Assembly (NCBI RefSeq): GCF_003172875.1
Contig: NZ_QGKM01000005.1
Coordinates: 57,745-121,744, forward strand
From: Leucothrix pacifica
GTDB taxonomy: Bacteria; Pseudomonadota; Gammaproteobacteria; Thiotrichales; Thiotrichaceae
Reading direction: 5' to 3'
DNA: 64,000 nt
Shown here: one piece after another, positions 18,274 to 27,292 of the stretch
Position numbering within the stretch: the first letter of the stretch is position 1
Layout: each line of letters starts with the position of its first letter
The notes under the pieces: model-generated
Databases searched by the model: none
Told to the model about the DNA's origin: nothing
The model's input: the letters and a program-made list of their open reading frames with translations, nothing else
Program-made: the position numbers and the translations under genes

Positions 18274-18579
18274 ATGTCAGATAAACCCATTCCCGTTTCA
18301 GCAAAGATACTCGACAAGGAATATACGATTTCTTGCCCTCCTGATGAGCATGCTGCTTTATTATCATCGGTCCAACATGTTGATGATAAAATGCGCGAAA
18401 TACGCAGCGGCAGTAAAATCATAAGCTCTGAAAGACTCGCGGTCATGGCCGCTATTAATATCGCCCATGAAATGCTGATGTCAAAAGGTCAGGTTGCTAA
18501 CATTGATATGGATGTGATCACGCGACTGGATGATTTACAAGCAAAAATCCACCGCTCTCTGGAAACTATCAGCGACTAA
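18274..18579 (+). CDS. zapA: Cell division protein ZapA
   Basis: 101 residues. ZapA binds and bundles FtsZ filaments at the division ring. The N-terminal part (ISAKILDKEY-like VSAKILDKEYTISCPPDEHA) and the central helix with RLAVMAAINIAHEMLMSK are the ZapA globular domain (about 5-65). A C-terminal coiled coil (about 70-100) mediates tetramers. It follows the coiled-coil gene by 11 bp. In E. coli 6S RNA lies just after zapA; here the ribosomal protein operon begins at once and I see no 6S-like gene. Confidence 0.93.
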   Translation: MSDKPIPVSAKILDKEYTISCPPDEHAALLSSVQHVDDKMREIRSGSKIISSERLAVMAAINIAHEMLMSKGQVANIDMDVITRLDDLQAKIHRSLETISD

Positions 18580-18600
18580 TCACCTGTTTTTGACAGTGCA

Positions 18601-18629
18601 TTGACAAGTAACATCACTTGTCCCATAAT
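18601..18629 (+). promoter_or_regulatory. Sigma-70 promoter of the rpsF-rpsR-rplI operon with internal inverted repeat
   Basis: TTGACA (18601-18606) and CATAAT (18624-18629) are separated by 17 bp, a near-consensus promoter. GACAAGT (18603-18609) and ACTTGTC (18616-18622) form a perfect 7-bp inverted repeat across the -35 and spacer, which could be an operator. The start site would be near 18636, giving a leader of about 70 bases. Confidence 0.75.
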
Positions 18630-18650
18630 CGCGCCCCTACTGGGTCTCGG

Positions 18651-18680
18651 CCCTTCCTTGCTCTTTGAATTTCAAAGGGC
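18651..18680 (+). promoter_or_regulatory. Structured leader of rpsF mRNA (possible S6:S18 control element)
   Basis: CCCTT (18651-18655) can pair with AAGGG (18675-18679), and an alternative hairpin CTTTGA/TCAAAG (18663-18668/18672-18677) overlaps it. In many bacteria S6:S18 represses its own operon through a hairpin in this leader. I see possible structure, but I cannot confirm the conserved CCG bulge of that motif. Confidence 0.3.
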
Positions 18681-18704
18681 TGTTTAATCCATAAGGAATC
18701 TTAA

Positions 18705-19073
18705 ATGAGACATTATGAAGTTGTGTTCCTGGTCCATCCTGACCAGAGTGAACAAGTGCCTGCTATGATCGAGCGTTATAGCAAGCTGATGACTGACAAC
18801 GGCGGTGCTGTTCACCGTTTGGAAGACTGGGGACGCCGTCCTCTGGCTTACCCAATTGTTAAGTTGCACAAAGCCCACTACGTACTAATGAACATCGAAT
18901 GTGATAGCAGCACATTGGCTGAACTGGAAGATCTTTTCCGTTTCAACGATGCTGTACTTCGCAACCTGACTATCCGTCGCGACAGTGCTGACACTGAAGC
19001 TTCTTTGCTGAGCAAAGAAAAAGCGGAAGAAAGACCAGCAAGAAGACCTGCACCAGCAGCTTCTGACGCTTAA
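18705..19073 (+). CDS. rpsF: 30S ribosomal protein S6
   Basis: 122 residues. S6 forms a heterodimer with S18 on the platform of the small subunit. [18 protein letters not shown] at the start, [12 protein letters not shown] and [10 protein letters not shown] in the core are typical, and the C-terminal tail is rich in Ala, Arg and Glu. AAGGA precedes the ATG by about 9 bases. It heads the rpsF-rpsR-rplI operon. Confidence 0.98.
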   Translation: MRHYEVVFLVHPDQSEQVPAMIERYSKLMTDNGGAVHRLEDWGRRPLAYPIVKLHKAHYVLMNIECDSSTLAELEDLFRFNDAVLRNLTIRRDSADTEASLLSKEKAEERPARRPAPAASDA

Positions 19074-19090
19074 TTAATTCGGAGTTTACT

Positions 19091-19318
19091 ATGTCACGTT
19101 ATTTTCGTCGTCAAAAGTTCTGCCGTTTCACGGCTGAGAACGTTAAAGAGATCGATTATAAAGATCTTGATACCCTTAAAGCCTACATTACTGAGACGGG
19201 CAAGATTGTGCCAAGTCGTGTAACTGGCACAAAAGCCAGATATCAGCGTCAATTGGCGACTGCTATCAAGCGCGCACGCTACCTGGCTCTGATTCCTTAT
19301 ACGGATCAGCACAAGTAA
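19091..19318 (+). CDS. rpsR: 30S ribosomal protein S18
   Basis: 75 residues, the usual length. It begins [13 protein letters not shown], and the core [21 protein letters not shown] and the basic [16 protein letters not shown] are diagnostic. It pairs with S6 in the 30S platform. It lies 17 bp after rpsF, with GGAG before the start. Confidence 0.98.
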   Translation: MSRYFRRQKFCRFTAENVKEIDYKDLDTLKAYITETGKIVPSRVTGTKARYQRQLATAIKRARYLALIPYTDQHK

Positions 19319-19344
19319 AACCTGCTCAAAATAGGTGAATTATC

Positions 19345-19848
19345 ATGCAAGTTATTTTAATGGAAAAAATTGATAATCTCGGCTCTTTGGGCGAGATCGT
19401 CAACGTACGTGCAGGTTTTGCACGTAACTTCTTAGTTCCACGTCGTAAGGCTAAGATCGCAACTAAAGCTAACATCGAAGCTTTCGAAGAAATTCGTGCT
19501 GAGTTAGAAAAAGTTGCAGCAGAAGCTACAGCGGCTGCTGAAGCTGTCCGCGCTAAGCTTGATGGGACAGAGATCAAACTGGAAGCTAACGCTGGCTCCG
19601 AAGGCAAGCTGTTTGGCTCTATCACTAACCATGAGATTGCTGAAGCACTTCAGGAACTTGGTTTTGAGGTTGAGCGTCGTAACGTTCGCATGCCTGAAGG
19701 CCCAATCCGTAACGTTGGTGAACACGAAGTAGGTATCCACCTACACACTGATGTTGACGCGACAGTGAAAGTTATCATCCACTCTGACAACGTTGTTGAA
19801 GTTGTGGAAAAAGCTGAATCAATCGGTACGTTTGTTGACGAAGACTAA
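19345..19848 (+). CDS. rplI: 50S ribosomal protein L9
   Basis: 167 residues, somewhat longer than E. coli L9 (149). The N-domain MQVILMEKIDNLGSLGE and the VRAGFARNFLVPRRKA loop bind 23S rRNA; a long connecting helix (about 40-80, Ala/Glu rich) leads to the C-domain with GSITNHEIAEAL. The extra length is a C-terminal Val/Glu tail ending FVDED. dnaB, which follows rplI in many gammaproteobacteria, is instead about 22 kb away here. Confidence 0.97.
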   Translation: MQVILMEKIDNLGSLGEIVNVRAGFARNFLVPRRKAKIATKANIEAFEEIRAELEKVAAEATAAAEAVRAKLDGTEIKLEANAGSEGKLFGSITNHEIAEALQELGFEVERRNVRMPEGPIRNVGEHEVGIHLHTDVDATVKVIIHSDNVVEVVEKAESIGTFVDED

Positions 19849-19872
19849 GTCTTAGCTCAATATCGAACCAAT

Positions 19873-19903
19873 AAAAAAGCCTGATCATTGATCAGGCTTT
19901 TTT
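19873..19903. terminator. Bidirectional intrinsic terminator between rplI and cpoB
   Basis: GCCTGATCA and TGATCAGGC form a long stem flanked by A6 on one side and T6 on the other, in the gap between convergent genes, so it can serve both. Confidence 0.93.
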
Positions 19904-19927
19904 GTTTTAACATCAGTCAGTCAAATA

Positions 19928-20824
19928 TCAATATAGATTATCTGCTTTCATCTTAGCAAGTCGCATCTGAGCGGTATTTGCAGCCGATGTTTGAGGATAA
20001 TTTCTCATCACATCTTCCAGTGTACGACGCGCATAAACCCAGTTCTTCATTTCATAAAAACTTAAACCAAGTTTGACAGCCGCATCTGGCGCTTTAGGGC
20101 TCGTACCATAGTTTTGCAACACCGTCACAAACTCATCAATCGCACCCTGGTAGTTTCGGCTTGAGTACATCATCTCACCCAGCCAATACTGCGCACTTGG
20201 CGCCAGAGGACTTTGAGGATGCTTCTTCAGGAAACCACGAAACTGCGCGATTGCTGCAGCTGGCTGCGACTGCATTTTGCTAAGTGCGGCGTTATAGGCA
20301 ATTTGCTCTGCACTACTGGCAGGAACACTTAAACTTACCGGTACAACCTTAGCGGCAGCTGCCGGTACTTTAGCCGAAGCTGGCTTTGCTGCTTGCGCGA
20401 CTACAGGTTTTACTTCAGTTTTTGACTCAACCAAAGCAGGCGCTGCCGGGGACTTTGTGACTACCGAAGCAGGAGTAACGGACTTCTCCACAGGAGTCGT
20501 TAGCACTGGAGGAGGAGACACTGAAGCTAATGGAGCCAAAGGTGGTGTAACGGAGTTTGAACTCGATGAATTGATTGACCTAAACAAATCATCCATACGG
20601 TCGTCAATTCTGATGAATGTCGACTTCTGCGTATTTTTTACATCCTCAATATCATAGCGCAATTGTTCATTCTCACCTCTCAGAAAACGAATTTCGTTCT
20701 CCAGTGACTCAATGCGCTGTAATACTTCGAACAGTTCATCCGGGCTGACTGCATGCACTGGCGGAACCGCCAGTGCAGTCAAGAACCCTGCCGCAATTAA
20801 AGATTTGCGTAAGGAGTAGAGCAT
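19928..20824 (-). CDS. cpoB: Cell division coordinator CpoB (YbgF)
   Basis: 298 residues, last gene of the tol-pal cluster. CpoB is periplasmic and couples outer-membrane constriction by Tol-Pal to septal peptidoglycan synthesis by PBP1B. A signal peptide (about 1-25, ending VPPVHA) is followed by a coiled-coil trimerisation segment (about 30-75, LFEVLQRIESLENEIRFLRGE). A long low-complexity linker rich in Pro, Ala, Val and Ser comes next (about 85-165). The C-terminal TPR domain (about 170-298) contains SPLAPSAQYWLGEMMYSSRN and PKAPDAAVKLGLSFYEM. It starts 1 bp after the pal stop. Confidence 0.95.
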   Translation of the reverse strand: MLYSLRKSLIAAGFLTALAVPPVHAVSPDELFEVLQRIESLENEIRFLRGENEQLRYDIEDVKNTQKSTFIRIDDRMDDLFRSINSSSSNSVTPPLAPLASVSPPPVLTTPVEKSVTPASVVTKSPAAPALVESKTEVKPVVAQAAKPASAKVPAAAAKVVPVSLSVPASSAEQIAYNAALSKMQSQPAAAIAQFRGFLKKHPQSPLAPSAQYWLGEMMYSSRNYQGAIDEFVTVLQNYGTSPKAPDAAVKLGLSFYEMKNWVYARRTLEDVMRNYPQTSAANTAQMRLAKMKADNLY

Positions 20825-20825
20825 A

Positions 20826-21641
20826 TTAACGTCCTATATATTTGATCTCCACACGGCGGTTTTTGCTCCAGGCACTCTCATTATGACCAGGATCAACCGG
20901 GAGCTCTTCGCCGTATGCAACAGTTTGCGATTGCTCTGAGCCTACGCCTTTCAGATCCATGAATTGCTTCACAGATTGGGCACGTCGCTCAGACAACGCA
21001 ACATTATATTCACGAGAACCACGCTCGTCGGCATGACCCTCTAAACGAACAGTAAGATTCGGATTACTTGCTAATAGTTCAGAATGAGCGTCAAGAATCT
21101 CAAAATACTCCGGCTCAATGGTTGACTGATCATAAGCAAAGTAGATGACACGACGAGACAAAATGCTATTAGGATCATTAAGATCCGTCACTTTGTAGTC
21201 ACCAGCACCACTGCCACCCAAACGATTGTCAAAGTTACCATAACCACCTAGACCACCGGCTGAACCAGATCCACCACTACCGAAGTTGCTGCCACCTGAG
21301 CCAAAGCCAGAAGAGCCGGAACCAGAGCCCGAGCCGATTCCATTAATCAAATTACCGCGTCCATCACCATAGCTAGTGCTGGTTGCACCACCAAAGCTTG
21401 ATGAAGTGCTACCACCAAGACCAGAAGAGCCACGAAGCGCATTACCAGCCGTTGTCACACCCACACCGCGACGACTACCCGGAATTAAACCAGCATTAGA
21501 TCCTGATGTACCAGCTCCAGTACCAGTCGTAATACGGTTGGCAGCATTAGCAGGCTTAACTGTTTGCTGTGTCTGTGAACAACCACTGATCACCAAAGCA
21601 CTCGCTGCAATCAAGGGGACTATCCATTTTGTTGAATTCAT
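20826..21641 (-). CDS. pal: Peptidoglycan-associated lipoprotein Pal, with extended Gly/Ser linker
   Basis: 271 residues, about 100 more than E. coli Pal (173). A lipoprotein signal ends in VISGC (Cys21). Between it and the C-terminal OmpA-like domain lies an unusual low-complexity linker (about 40-145) of Gly and Ser with GSGGSNFGSGGSGSAGG-type blocks. The OmpA-like domain (about 155-271) is intact: YFAYDQSTI, EGHADERGSREYNVALSERRA and NRRVEIKYIG. The Asp and Arg that bind diaminopimelate in peptidoglycan are present (HADERG, SERRA). Pal ties the outer membrane to the wall. The long linker would let Pal span a wider distance. Confidence 0.95.
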   Translation of the reverse strand: MNSTKWIVPLIAASALVISGCSQTQQTVKPANAANRITTGTGAGTSGSNAGLIPGSRRGVGVTTAGNALRGSSGLGGSTSSSFGGATSTSYGDGRGNLINGIGSGSGSGSSGFGSGGSNFGSGGSGSAGGLGGYGNFDNRLGGSGAGDYKVTDLNDPNSILSRRVIYFAYDQSTIEPEYFEILDAHSELLASNPNLTVRLEGHADERGSREYNVALSERRAQSVKQFMDLKGVGSEQSQTVAYGEELPVDPGHNESAWSKNRRVEIKYIGR

Positions 21642-21654
21642 TTGGTTTTTCCTT

Positions 21655-22911
21655 TTATCTTAAATAAGGTGACCATGCGGGTTCTCGCACCTCACCCGCT
21701 GGCGAAAATAATTCTTGTTTCGCGTAACCATTATCACTAACAACCGATAATGTACCACGCCCGTTATTCTGTGTTGCGTACACCACCATAGTGGCATTAG
21801 GAGCAAGTGATGGCGATTCATCAAAACGCCCATCAGATACTACGTTCGCACCACGACTCCCTTTTTCCATTACAGCTATACGAAAGGCACCCGATACCCG
21901 ACGCACAAATGCAATTTTCTTTCCTACGACATCTGCCGCAGAGTTATAACTCCCATCGAACGTTACACGCTTAGCGCCACCACCATTTGCTGATATTTCA
22001 TACAGTTGCGGGCGACCGCCACGGTCTGAGGTAAATATAATCGAACGCCCATCCTCAGTCCAGTTTGGCTCAGTGTCAATTGCTCTTGAGTTAGTTAGTC
22101 GTTTAAACGCACCATTAGCCAAACTGAGTATGTAGACTTCCGGGTTACCATCCACCGACAAACTCAATGCCAACTTACGTCCATCAGGCGACCAACTCGG
22201 CGCGCCGTTGATACCTCTTCGTGATGACACCATGCGTTTTTGACCAGTAAATATATTCTGAACAAAAATTGCTGGCGTGCCACGCTCAAATGATACATAG
22301 GCAATTTGACTACCATCAAACGACCAGCTCGGCGACATTACCGGTTTACGCGATGTCAAAATCTCTTTTGGGTTGTAACCATCCGCATCAGCTACAAACA
22401 AACGATACACACGATCACTAATCGCACGGCCTGTGACGGTCACATAGACAAGACGGGTATCAAAAGCACCTTTCACTTTAATTAACTGTTCAAATATCTT
22501 ATCAGCTGCCTGATGAGCAACACGCCGCTGATTAGGCAGATTACCAATCCGATAACTGGCATCACGCTGCCCGGTAGCGGTTGAAATGAGCTCTATATCC
22601 AAACCTGCCTGTGTCCGTCGACCACGCACCAGAAACGCTGCTCCCAACATCTTTAATCTGGCAGGATCCAGTGTTGAACCAAATGTAGCCATATTAGTTG
22701 CACGCTGCGAACTGACAATTTTAAAGCGTCCGCTACGATTCAAATCGGCCTCAATAATGGCATGTGCACCACCTGCAATAGGAGCAACCACAATCGGTAT
22801 ACCCCGGTTGCTGGTTTTAGAAATCCTCAACTCTAAATCTGCCCAGGCTGATCCCGCCATCGCGAGGGCAAGTAAAAATACAAAGCTACGAATTAGTTTA
22901 TTAATTTTCAT
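21655..22911 (-). CDS. tolB: Tol-Pal system protein TolB
   Basis: 418 residues with a signal peptide (about 1-24, ending GSAWA). TolB is a periplasmic protein that binds Pal and TolA. The N-terminal alpha/beta domain (about 25-160) precedes a six-bladed beta-propeller made of WSFDGSQIAYVS, WSPDGRKLALS, WTEDGRSIIFTSDR-like repeats (about 195-415). It begins 3 bp after tolA and lies 13 bp upstream of pal. Confidence 0.97.
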   Translation of the reverse strand: MKINKLIRSFVFLLALAMAGSAWADLELRISKTSNRGIPIVVAPIAGGAHAIIEADLNRSGRFKIVSSQRATNMATFGSTLDPARLKMLGAAFLVRGRRTQAGLDIELISTATGQRDASYRIGNLPNQRRVAHQAADKIFEQLIKVKGAFDTRLVYVTVTGRAISDRVYRLFVADADGYNPKEILTSRKPVMSPSWSFDGSQIAYVSFERGTPAIFVQNIFTGQKRMVSSRRGINGAPSWSPDGRKLALSLSVDGNPEVYILSLANGAFKRLTNSRAIDTEPNWTEDGRSIIFTSDRGGRPQLYEISANGGGAKRVTFDGSYNSAADVVGKKIAFVRRVSGAFRIAVMEKGSRGANVVSDGRFDESPSLAPNATMVVYATQNNGRGTLSVVSDNGYAKQELFSPAGEVREPAWSPYLR

Positions 22912-22914
22912 AAG

Positions 22915-24636
22915 TTAGTCCATCGTAATCAATAGTGTTCTGTCCAACACGTTTCGTGGTGGGCTTGGCAGCGGTTCAGATCGGGCAAAGGCATCTCTGA
23001 TAGACGCACAAAAGCCCGGATCACCACATTGTAGAAACTGTATTTGGCCTCTTATATATCCACTGGAGCTAACTTGCAACCGAACTTTAGCAACCTGCCC
23101 CCCGCTACCTGGTGGAGGGAACCAACGTTGTTTAACATGCCTCTCTATCTGGGCACCCCATTGGTTTAACGCAGCACGCTGCGCCTGAGCAGCAGCTTGT
23201 CGCTGTCTTGCGGCTGCGGCAGCCTGAGCTTTGCGTTGTTCTTCAGCTCGCCTTCTGGCCGCCTCAACACGCTTACGTTCAGCCTCGGCTTGCGCTCTTT
23301 TCACAGCTTCAGCTTTCTTACGGGCCTCTGCTGCGCGTCTGGCTTCTGCTTCTTTTCGCTTCTTCTCAGCAAGTGCTTTCGCTTTTCTGGCTTCAGCAGC
23401 CTTTCTTGCCTCCTCGGCTTTACGCTTCTTCTCAGCAGCCAAACGAGCTCGCTCAGCTTTTGCTCTGGCGGCCTCTTCTTCTTTCTTTCGCGCCTCTTCT
23501 CGTTTTTTCGCTTCAAACTCAGCGCGACGCTTCGCAATCAAAGCCTGTTCCGCTTTTTCTTTGGCTATGCGCGCACGCTCCGCCTCTGCCCGCTTTCGCT
23601 CTTGCTCTTTTAAGCGCGCAGCTTCCTCTGCCTTCTGTTTTGCAATTCGCGCCTGTTCTTCACGCTGTCGTTTAGCGCGTAATGCCTCGGCTTCTTTTTC
23701 AGCCTTTGCCTTAGCAATCGCGGCTTCTCTTTCCTGACGCTTTTTGATGGCTTCGGCACGTGCTTTTGCAGCAGCAATCTCTTGTTGTCGCTTCGCCTCA
23801 GCTTCAGCCCTCTGTTTTTCAAGTTTTGCTTTTGCCGCCGCCGCTTCGCGCTCTTGCTTAGCTTTTGCTGCAGCTGCCTCGCGCTCACGTTGAGCCTTTG
23901 CCTCAGCGGCTGCTTTAGCTTTAGCGGCTTCTCTGGCTTCTGCTGCCTCTTTCGCTTGCTTAGCGACCAATGCCGCCTGAGCAGCTGCCGCTTTTCTTGC
24001 GGCCTCTGCTAATTGTCTTTGGCGTTCTTGCTCGGCCGCCTCTTCTTCTGCTTTTCTTTGCGCTTCTTGAGCGGCTTTTAGTCGTGCTTCTTTTTCTGCT
24101 TGCTCTTGCTCTGTTTTAGCTTGCGCCTCTTTTGTCGCTTGTTCTTCTGCTTCTCTAGCCGCTTGAGCTGCTGCCTGAGCCTGCTCTTCAGCTTGACGTG
24201 CTGCCTCCTTGGCAGCTTCGGCTTGTTCTGCAGCTTCTTGCGAGGCCTTTTCAGCCGCTTCCTGAGCCATACGCTCTGCTTCGGCTTGAGCCAGCGACTC
24301 TGCCTCTATTCTTTCCTGCTCTGCTTTTGCCGCCAACTCTGCTTCGAGCCTTTCTTGCTCAGCCTTTTCAGCACTCTCAAGTGCTTGCTTCTCCAACTCA
24401 GCCTGTAATGCCGCAGCATCCATTACCGGATCAGGTGTATCACGTTCAGGCGTTGGCTCTAATTGGAGTTCGCTAATAGCTTGTGAATTGAGCATCACTT
24501 TGACGGGCGATATCTTTCCTAGTGACCCTTCCACCAAATGCAGATCAAAGCTAATCACAAATAACAGAGCAATCAGACCATGCAGAATGATGGCCAGAAT
24601 AAATGCAAAAGGATGCCTGAGAAGCGTTTTCATCAT
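22915..24636 (-). CDS. tolA: Tol-Pal system protein TolA, with long helical domain II
   Basis: 573 residues, against about 420 in E. coli. A short N-terminus and transmembrane helix (about 7-32, FAFILAIILHGLIALLFVIS) anchor it to TolQ-TolR. Domain II (about 70-490) is a very long Ala/Lys/Glu/Arg-rich helix with A-E-A-E and K-A-K-A type repeats that spans the periplasm. Domain III (about 490-573) binds TolB and Pal and contains the paired cysteines of QCGDPGFC. Its start overlaps the tolR stop by 1 bp. The low complexity creates several long antisense reading frames that I do not regard as genes. Confidence 0.95.
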   Translation of the reverse strand: MMKTLLRHPFAFILAIILHGLIALLFVISFDLHLVEGSLGKISPVKVMLNSQAISELQLEPTPERDTPDPVMDAAALQAELEKQALESAEKAEQERLEAELAAKAEQERIEAESLAQAEAERMAQEAAEKASQEAAEQAEAAKEAARQAEEQAQAAAQAAREAEEQATKEAQAKTEQEQAEKEARLKAAQEAQRKAEEEAAEQERQRQLAEAARKAAAAQAALVAKQAKEAAEAREAAKAKAAAEAKAQREREAAAAKAKQEREAAAAKAKLEKQRAEAEAKRQQEIAAAKARAEAIKKRQEREAAIAKAKAEKEAEALRAKRQREEQARIAKQKAEEAARLKEQERKRAEAERARIAKEKAEQALIAKRRAEFEAKKREEARKKEEEAARAKAERARLAAEKKRKAEEARKAAEARKAKALAEKKRKEAEARRAAEARKKAEAVKRAQAEAERKRVEAARRRAEEQRKAQAAAAARQRQAAAQAQRAALNQWGAQIERHVKQRWFPPPGSGGQVAKVRLQVSSSGYIRGQIQFLQCGDPGFCASIRDAFARSEPLPSPPRNVLDRTLLITMD

Positions 24637-25061
24637 CAGTTTTTCAGCGCGTCCGGATCAGCCATCAGGCCAATGTTAGTTGCCCCTGCTTGTTGAGCTG
24701 CCGCCATAGCTTGCATCAAAAAGCCATAAGACACCTCTTTGTCAGCACGAATATAAACAGGCTTTTCTTTAGAACGACTTAGCTCACGGCTAATTAAGTC
24801 ACCCAACTCATCCAAATCCAACGCATCACTGCCATCCACAAAGTATTGCCCCGTTTCATCTACTGAGATCACAACAGCAGTGCTACCACTATTGTTAACA
24901 ATTGGAGTGGTATCAGCATTTGGCAGATTCAGTTCGATACCCGTTTGCATCATCGGTGCTGTCACCATAAAGATGACTAACAGCACTAACATGACATCTA
25001 TATATGGCACAACATTCATATCGGCCATTGAGCGACGACCGCCCCGACTACGACGCGCCAT
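24636..25061 (-). CDS. tolR: Tol-Pal system protein TolR
   Basis: 141 residues of the ExbD/TolR family. One transmembrane helix (about 18-38) contains YIDVMLVLLVIFMV, whose Asp22 is the proton-path residue. The periplasmic domain (about 60-140) includes PVYIRADKEVSYGFLMQAM. With TolQ it turns proton flow into TolA movement. It sits 2 bp after tolQ. Confidence 0.97.
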   Translation of the reverse strand: MARRSRGGRRSMADMNVVPYIDVMLVLLVIFMVTAPMMQTGIELNLPNADTTPIVNNSGSTAVVISVDETGQYFVDGSDALDLDELGDLISRELSRSKEKPVYIRADKEVSYGFLMQAMAAAQQAGATNIGLMADPDALKN

Positions 25062-25063
25062 CG

Positions 25064-25744
25064 TTACGCTCCAGTACGATTGCTGTGACGTTCAAGCAAT
25101 GTCGTAAACTCTTCACGGAAATTTTCATAATTCGTTGCAACACGATCGACGCCATCACTAAATTTATTGTAGGCAATAACCGCAGGAATTGCCGCGAACA
25201 GTCCCATCGCCGTTGCAATCAAGGCCTCAGCGATACCGGGCGCAACCACAGCCAGTGATGCCTGCTGCATCTGACCCAATGATAAGAAGGAATTCATAAT
25301 CCCCCAAACCGTACCGAACAGCCCCACATATGGGCTGGTTGAACCTACTGTTGCCAGGAAAGACAGATTACCTTCCAGCTTTTCCAGCTCACGGGATTCT
25401 GCAACGCGCATCGCACGCTGTGCACCAATCACAGCGGGCACCTGAAGACCACCTTCGGTATGACGCGCTCTTAAAAACTCATGATAACCACTGAAGAACA
25501 TCGTCTCTAAACCACTCTTTCCGGTCTTTGAAGACAAGTCATCATACAATTTATCTAAGGAAACACCGCTCCAGAAACGCTTTTCAAACTTTTCCTGATT
25601 ACGACGGGCTTTGTTAATTTGTGATGATTTAACAAGAATGATTGTCCATGAAATCAAAGAGACCAGTAACAACAGTCCCATTACGACCTGAACAACAATA
25701 CTGGCTTCCAGTATCAGTGACAGAATTGAATGATCGAATGACAT
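25064..25744 (-). CDS. tolQ: Tol-Pal system protein TolQ
   Basis: 226 residues of the MotA/TolQ/ExbB family: an N-terminal transmembrane helix (about 13-35), a cytoplasmic domain, and two C-terminal helices (about 130-155 and 165-195) including GLFGTVWGIMNSF and PGIAEALIATAMGLFAAIPAV, the proton channel motifs. The start is directly at the end of ybgC (0-bp gap). Confidence 0.97.
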   Translation of the reverse strand: MSFDHSILSLILEASIVVQVVMGLLLLVSLISWTIILVKSSQINKARRNQEKFEKRFWSGVSLDKLYDDLSSKTGKSGLETMFFSGYHEFLRARHTEGGLQVPAVIGAQRAMRVAESRELEKLEGNLSFLATVGSTSPYVGLFGTVWGIMNSFLSLGQMQQASLAVVAPGIAEALIATAMGLFAAIPAVIAYNKFSDGVDRVATNYENFREEFTTLLERHSNRTGA

Positions 25745-26221
25745 TCAAATATTCCCCTTGGCATTTGACGAGCTAGTGTGAGCTTCCGTTGATGTTAAAG
25801 ACTCTCTGATATCATCAGGAATCCGTGTTGGTTTAAATTTATTCATATCGACACACACAAGACTGACACTGCCCTGTGCTAGTGTATCGACTTCTCCAGA
25901 GCCTCGGCCATGAAGGACTTTCTGTTCCATTTTCAGGCTACTACCGCCCAATTCTATGACCTCAGCCGTCACCATAAGTTGCTGATTGAATAGGGCTGGT
26001 TTCAAATAATTTATATTGACCGATCTGACCACAAACACAATTCCGTGATTTGCTCTGAGTTCATCTTGTTCATAACCGAGATGACGCAACCATTCCGTAC
26101 GGCAGCGCTCAAAAAAATTCAGATAATTGGAGTGATAAACGACACCACCAGCATCGGTGTCTTCATAATAGACCCGCACCGGAAATACAAATAAATCAGA
26201 ATTGAATTGAGTGGCTGGCAC
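25745..26221 (-). CDS. ybgC: Acyl-CoA thioesterase YbgC
   Basis: 158 residues, hot-dog fold 4HBT thioesterase. YEDTDAGGVVYHSNYLNFFERCRTEW carries the catalytic Asp (EDTDAGG, near residue 18) and the HSNY substrate loop. It hydrolyses short-chain acyl-CoA and, in E. coli, associates with acyl carrier protein. First gene of the conserved ybgC-tolQRAB-pal-cpoB cluster; the start lies 54 bp past the ruvB stop. Confidence 0.95.
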   Translation of the reverse strand: MPATQFNSDLFVFPVRVYYEDTDAGGVVYHSNYLNFFERCRTEWLRHLGYEQDELRANHGIVFVVRSVNINYLKPALFNQQLMVTAEVIELGGSSLKMEQKVLHGRGSGEVDTLAQGSVSLVCVDMNKFKPTRIPDDIRESLTSTEAHTSSSNAKGNI

Positions 26222-26275
26222 AGCTTCTCCAAATTATCATTTTTTTACTTAAGGAGCTTTTGCATTTACAAAGCT

Positions 26276-27292
26276 TTACGTAGTTTGGTCCGGCATGCTT
26301 AATGAGAAATGATCCCACGCCAGGCGTGTCGCCATTCTCCCTCGAGGAGTTCGCATTAAATAACCTTGTTGAATGAGATAGGGCTCTAATACATCTTCTA
26401 TTGTCCCACGCTCTTCACCAATTGCAGCGGCTATATTATCAATACCGACTGGCCCACCTTCAAATTTTTCCAGCACTGCCAGCAATAAACGTCGATCCAT
26501 ATGATCAAAACCTTGTTGATCAACATTGAGCATATTCAATGCCTGATCAGCAATACTGGCATTTATCATACCATCAGCTTTGACTTGAGCATAATCTCTG
26601 ACGCGACGCAGCAAACGGTTGGCTATTCGAGGTGTTCCTCTGGCACGGCGTGCAACTTCATAAGCACCCCCATCATCGATTTGAACCCCTAATATCCCCG
26701 CTGCACGTGTCACAATATATTGTAGATCAGGCACGTTATAAAATTCCAGCCGCTGCACAATGCCAAAACGATCACGCAATGGCGATGTTAACAGACCAGC
26801 GCGCGTAGTTGCGCCAACTAAAGTGAATGGAGGCAGGTCTAGCTTTATCGATCGTGCTGCAGGCCCCTCACCTATCATAATATCCAGCTGGAAATCTTCC
26901 ATGGCAGGATACAAGATTTCTTCAACCACTGGACTGAGTCGGTGAATTTCATCCACAAACAACACATCATGCGGTTCTAAGTTTGTCAGTAATGCGGCGA
27001 GATCCCCTGCTTTTTCCAGAACGGGGCCAGAAGTTTGACGTAAATTAGCGCCTAGCTCATTAGCAATAATATGAGAGAGTGTTGTTTTACCTAAACCCGG
27101 AGGACCAAAAATCAATACGTGATCCAATGCCTCGCCACGCGCCTTAGCAGCCGGAATAAAGATTTCCATTTGCTCGCGAACAACAGGTTGCCCGACGTAA
27201 TCACTCAGGTATTGCGGACGGATTTTCTCTTCCGTCATTAACTCATCAAGCCCGGCAACCGGTGAAATGACCCGATTATCATCATCCATCAT
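26276..27292 (-). CDS. ruvB: Holliday junction branch migration helicase RuvB
   Basis: 338 residues. AAA+ motor: Walker [12 protein letters not shown] near 65-75, Walker [10 protein letters not shown], the beta-hairpin segment that contacts RuvA, sensor 1 VGATTRAG and the C-terminal winged helix with LDRRLL-like [13 protein letters not shown] and TPRGR. It pulls DNA through the RuvA tetramer in recombinational repair. It overlaps ruvA by 4 bp. Confidence 0.98.
   Translation of the reverse strand: MMDDDNRVISPVAGLDELMTEEKIRPQYLSDYVGQPVVREQMEIFIPAAKARGEALDHVLIFGPPGLGKTTLSHIIANELGANLRQTSGPVLEKAGDLAALLTNLEPHDVLFVDEIHRLSPVVEEILYPAMEDFQLDIMIGEGPAARSIKLDLPPFTLVGATTRAGLLTSPLRDRFGIVQRLEFYNVPDLQYIVTRAAGILGVQIDDGGAYEVARRARGTPRIANRLLRRVRDYAQVKADGMINASIADQALNMLNVDQQGFDHMDRRLLLAVLEKFEGGPVGIDNIAAAIGEERGTIEDVLEPYLIQQGYLMRTPRGRMATRLAWDHFSLSMPDQTT

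Noticed and set aside
18580..18704. 6S RNA gene downstream of zapA
   Set aside because: The space is only 125 bp and is filled by the rpsF promoter and leader; no 6S-like fold is evident.
23197..24476. Several long open frames antisense to tolA, rich in Leu, Ser, Phe and Arg
   Set aside because: They come from the low-complexity Ala/Lys/Glu-rich codons of TolA domain II. None has a Shine-Dalgarno or a recognisable domain, and tolA is certain.
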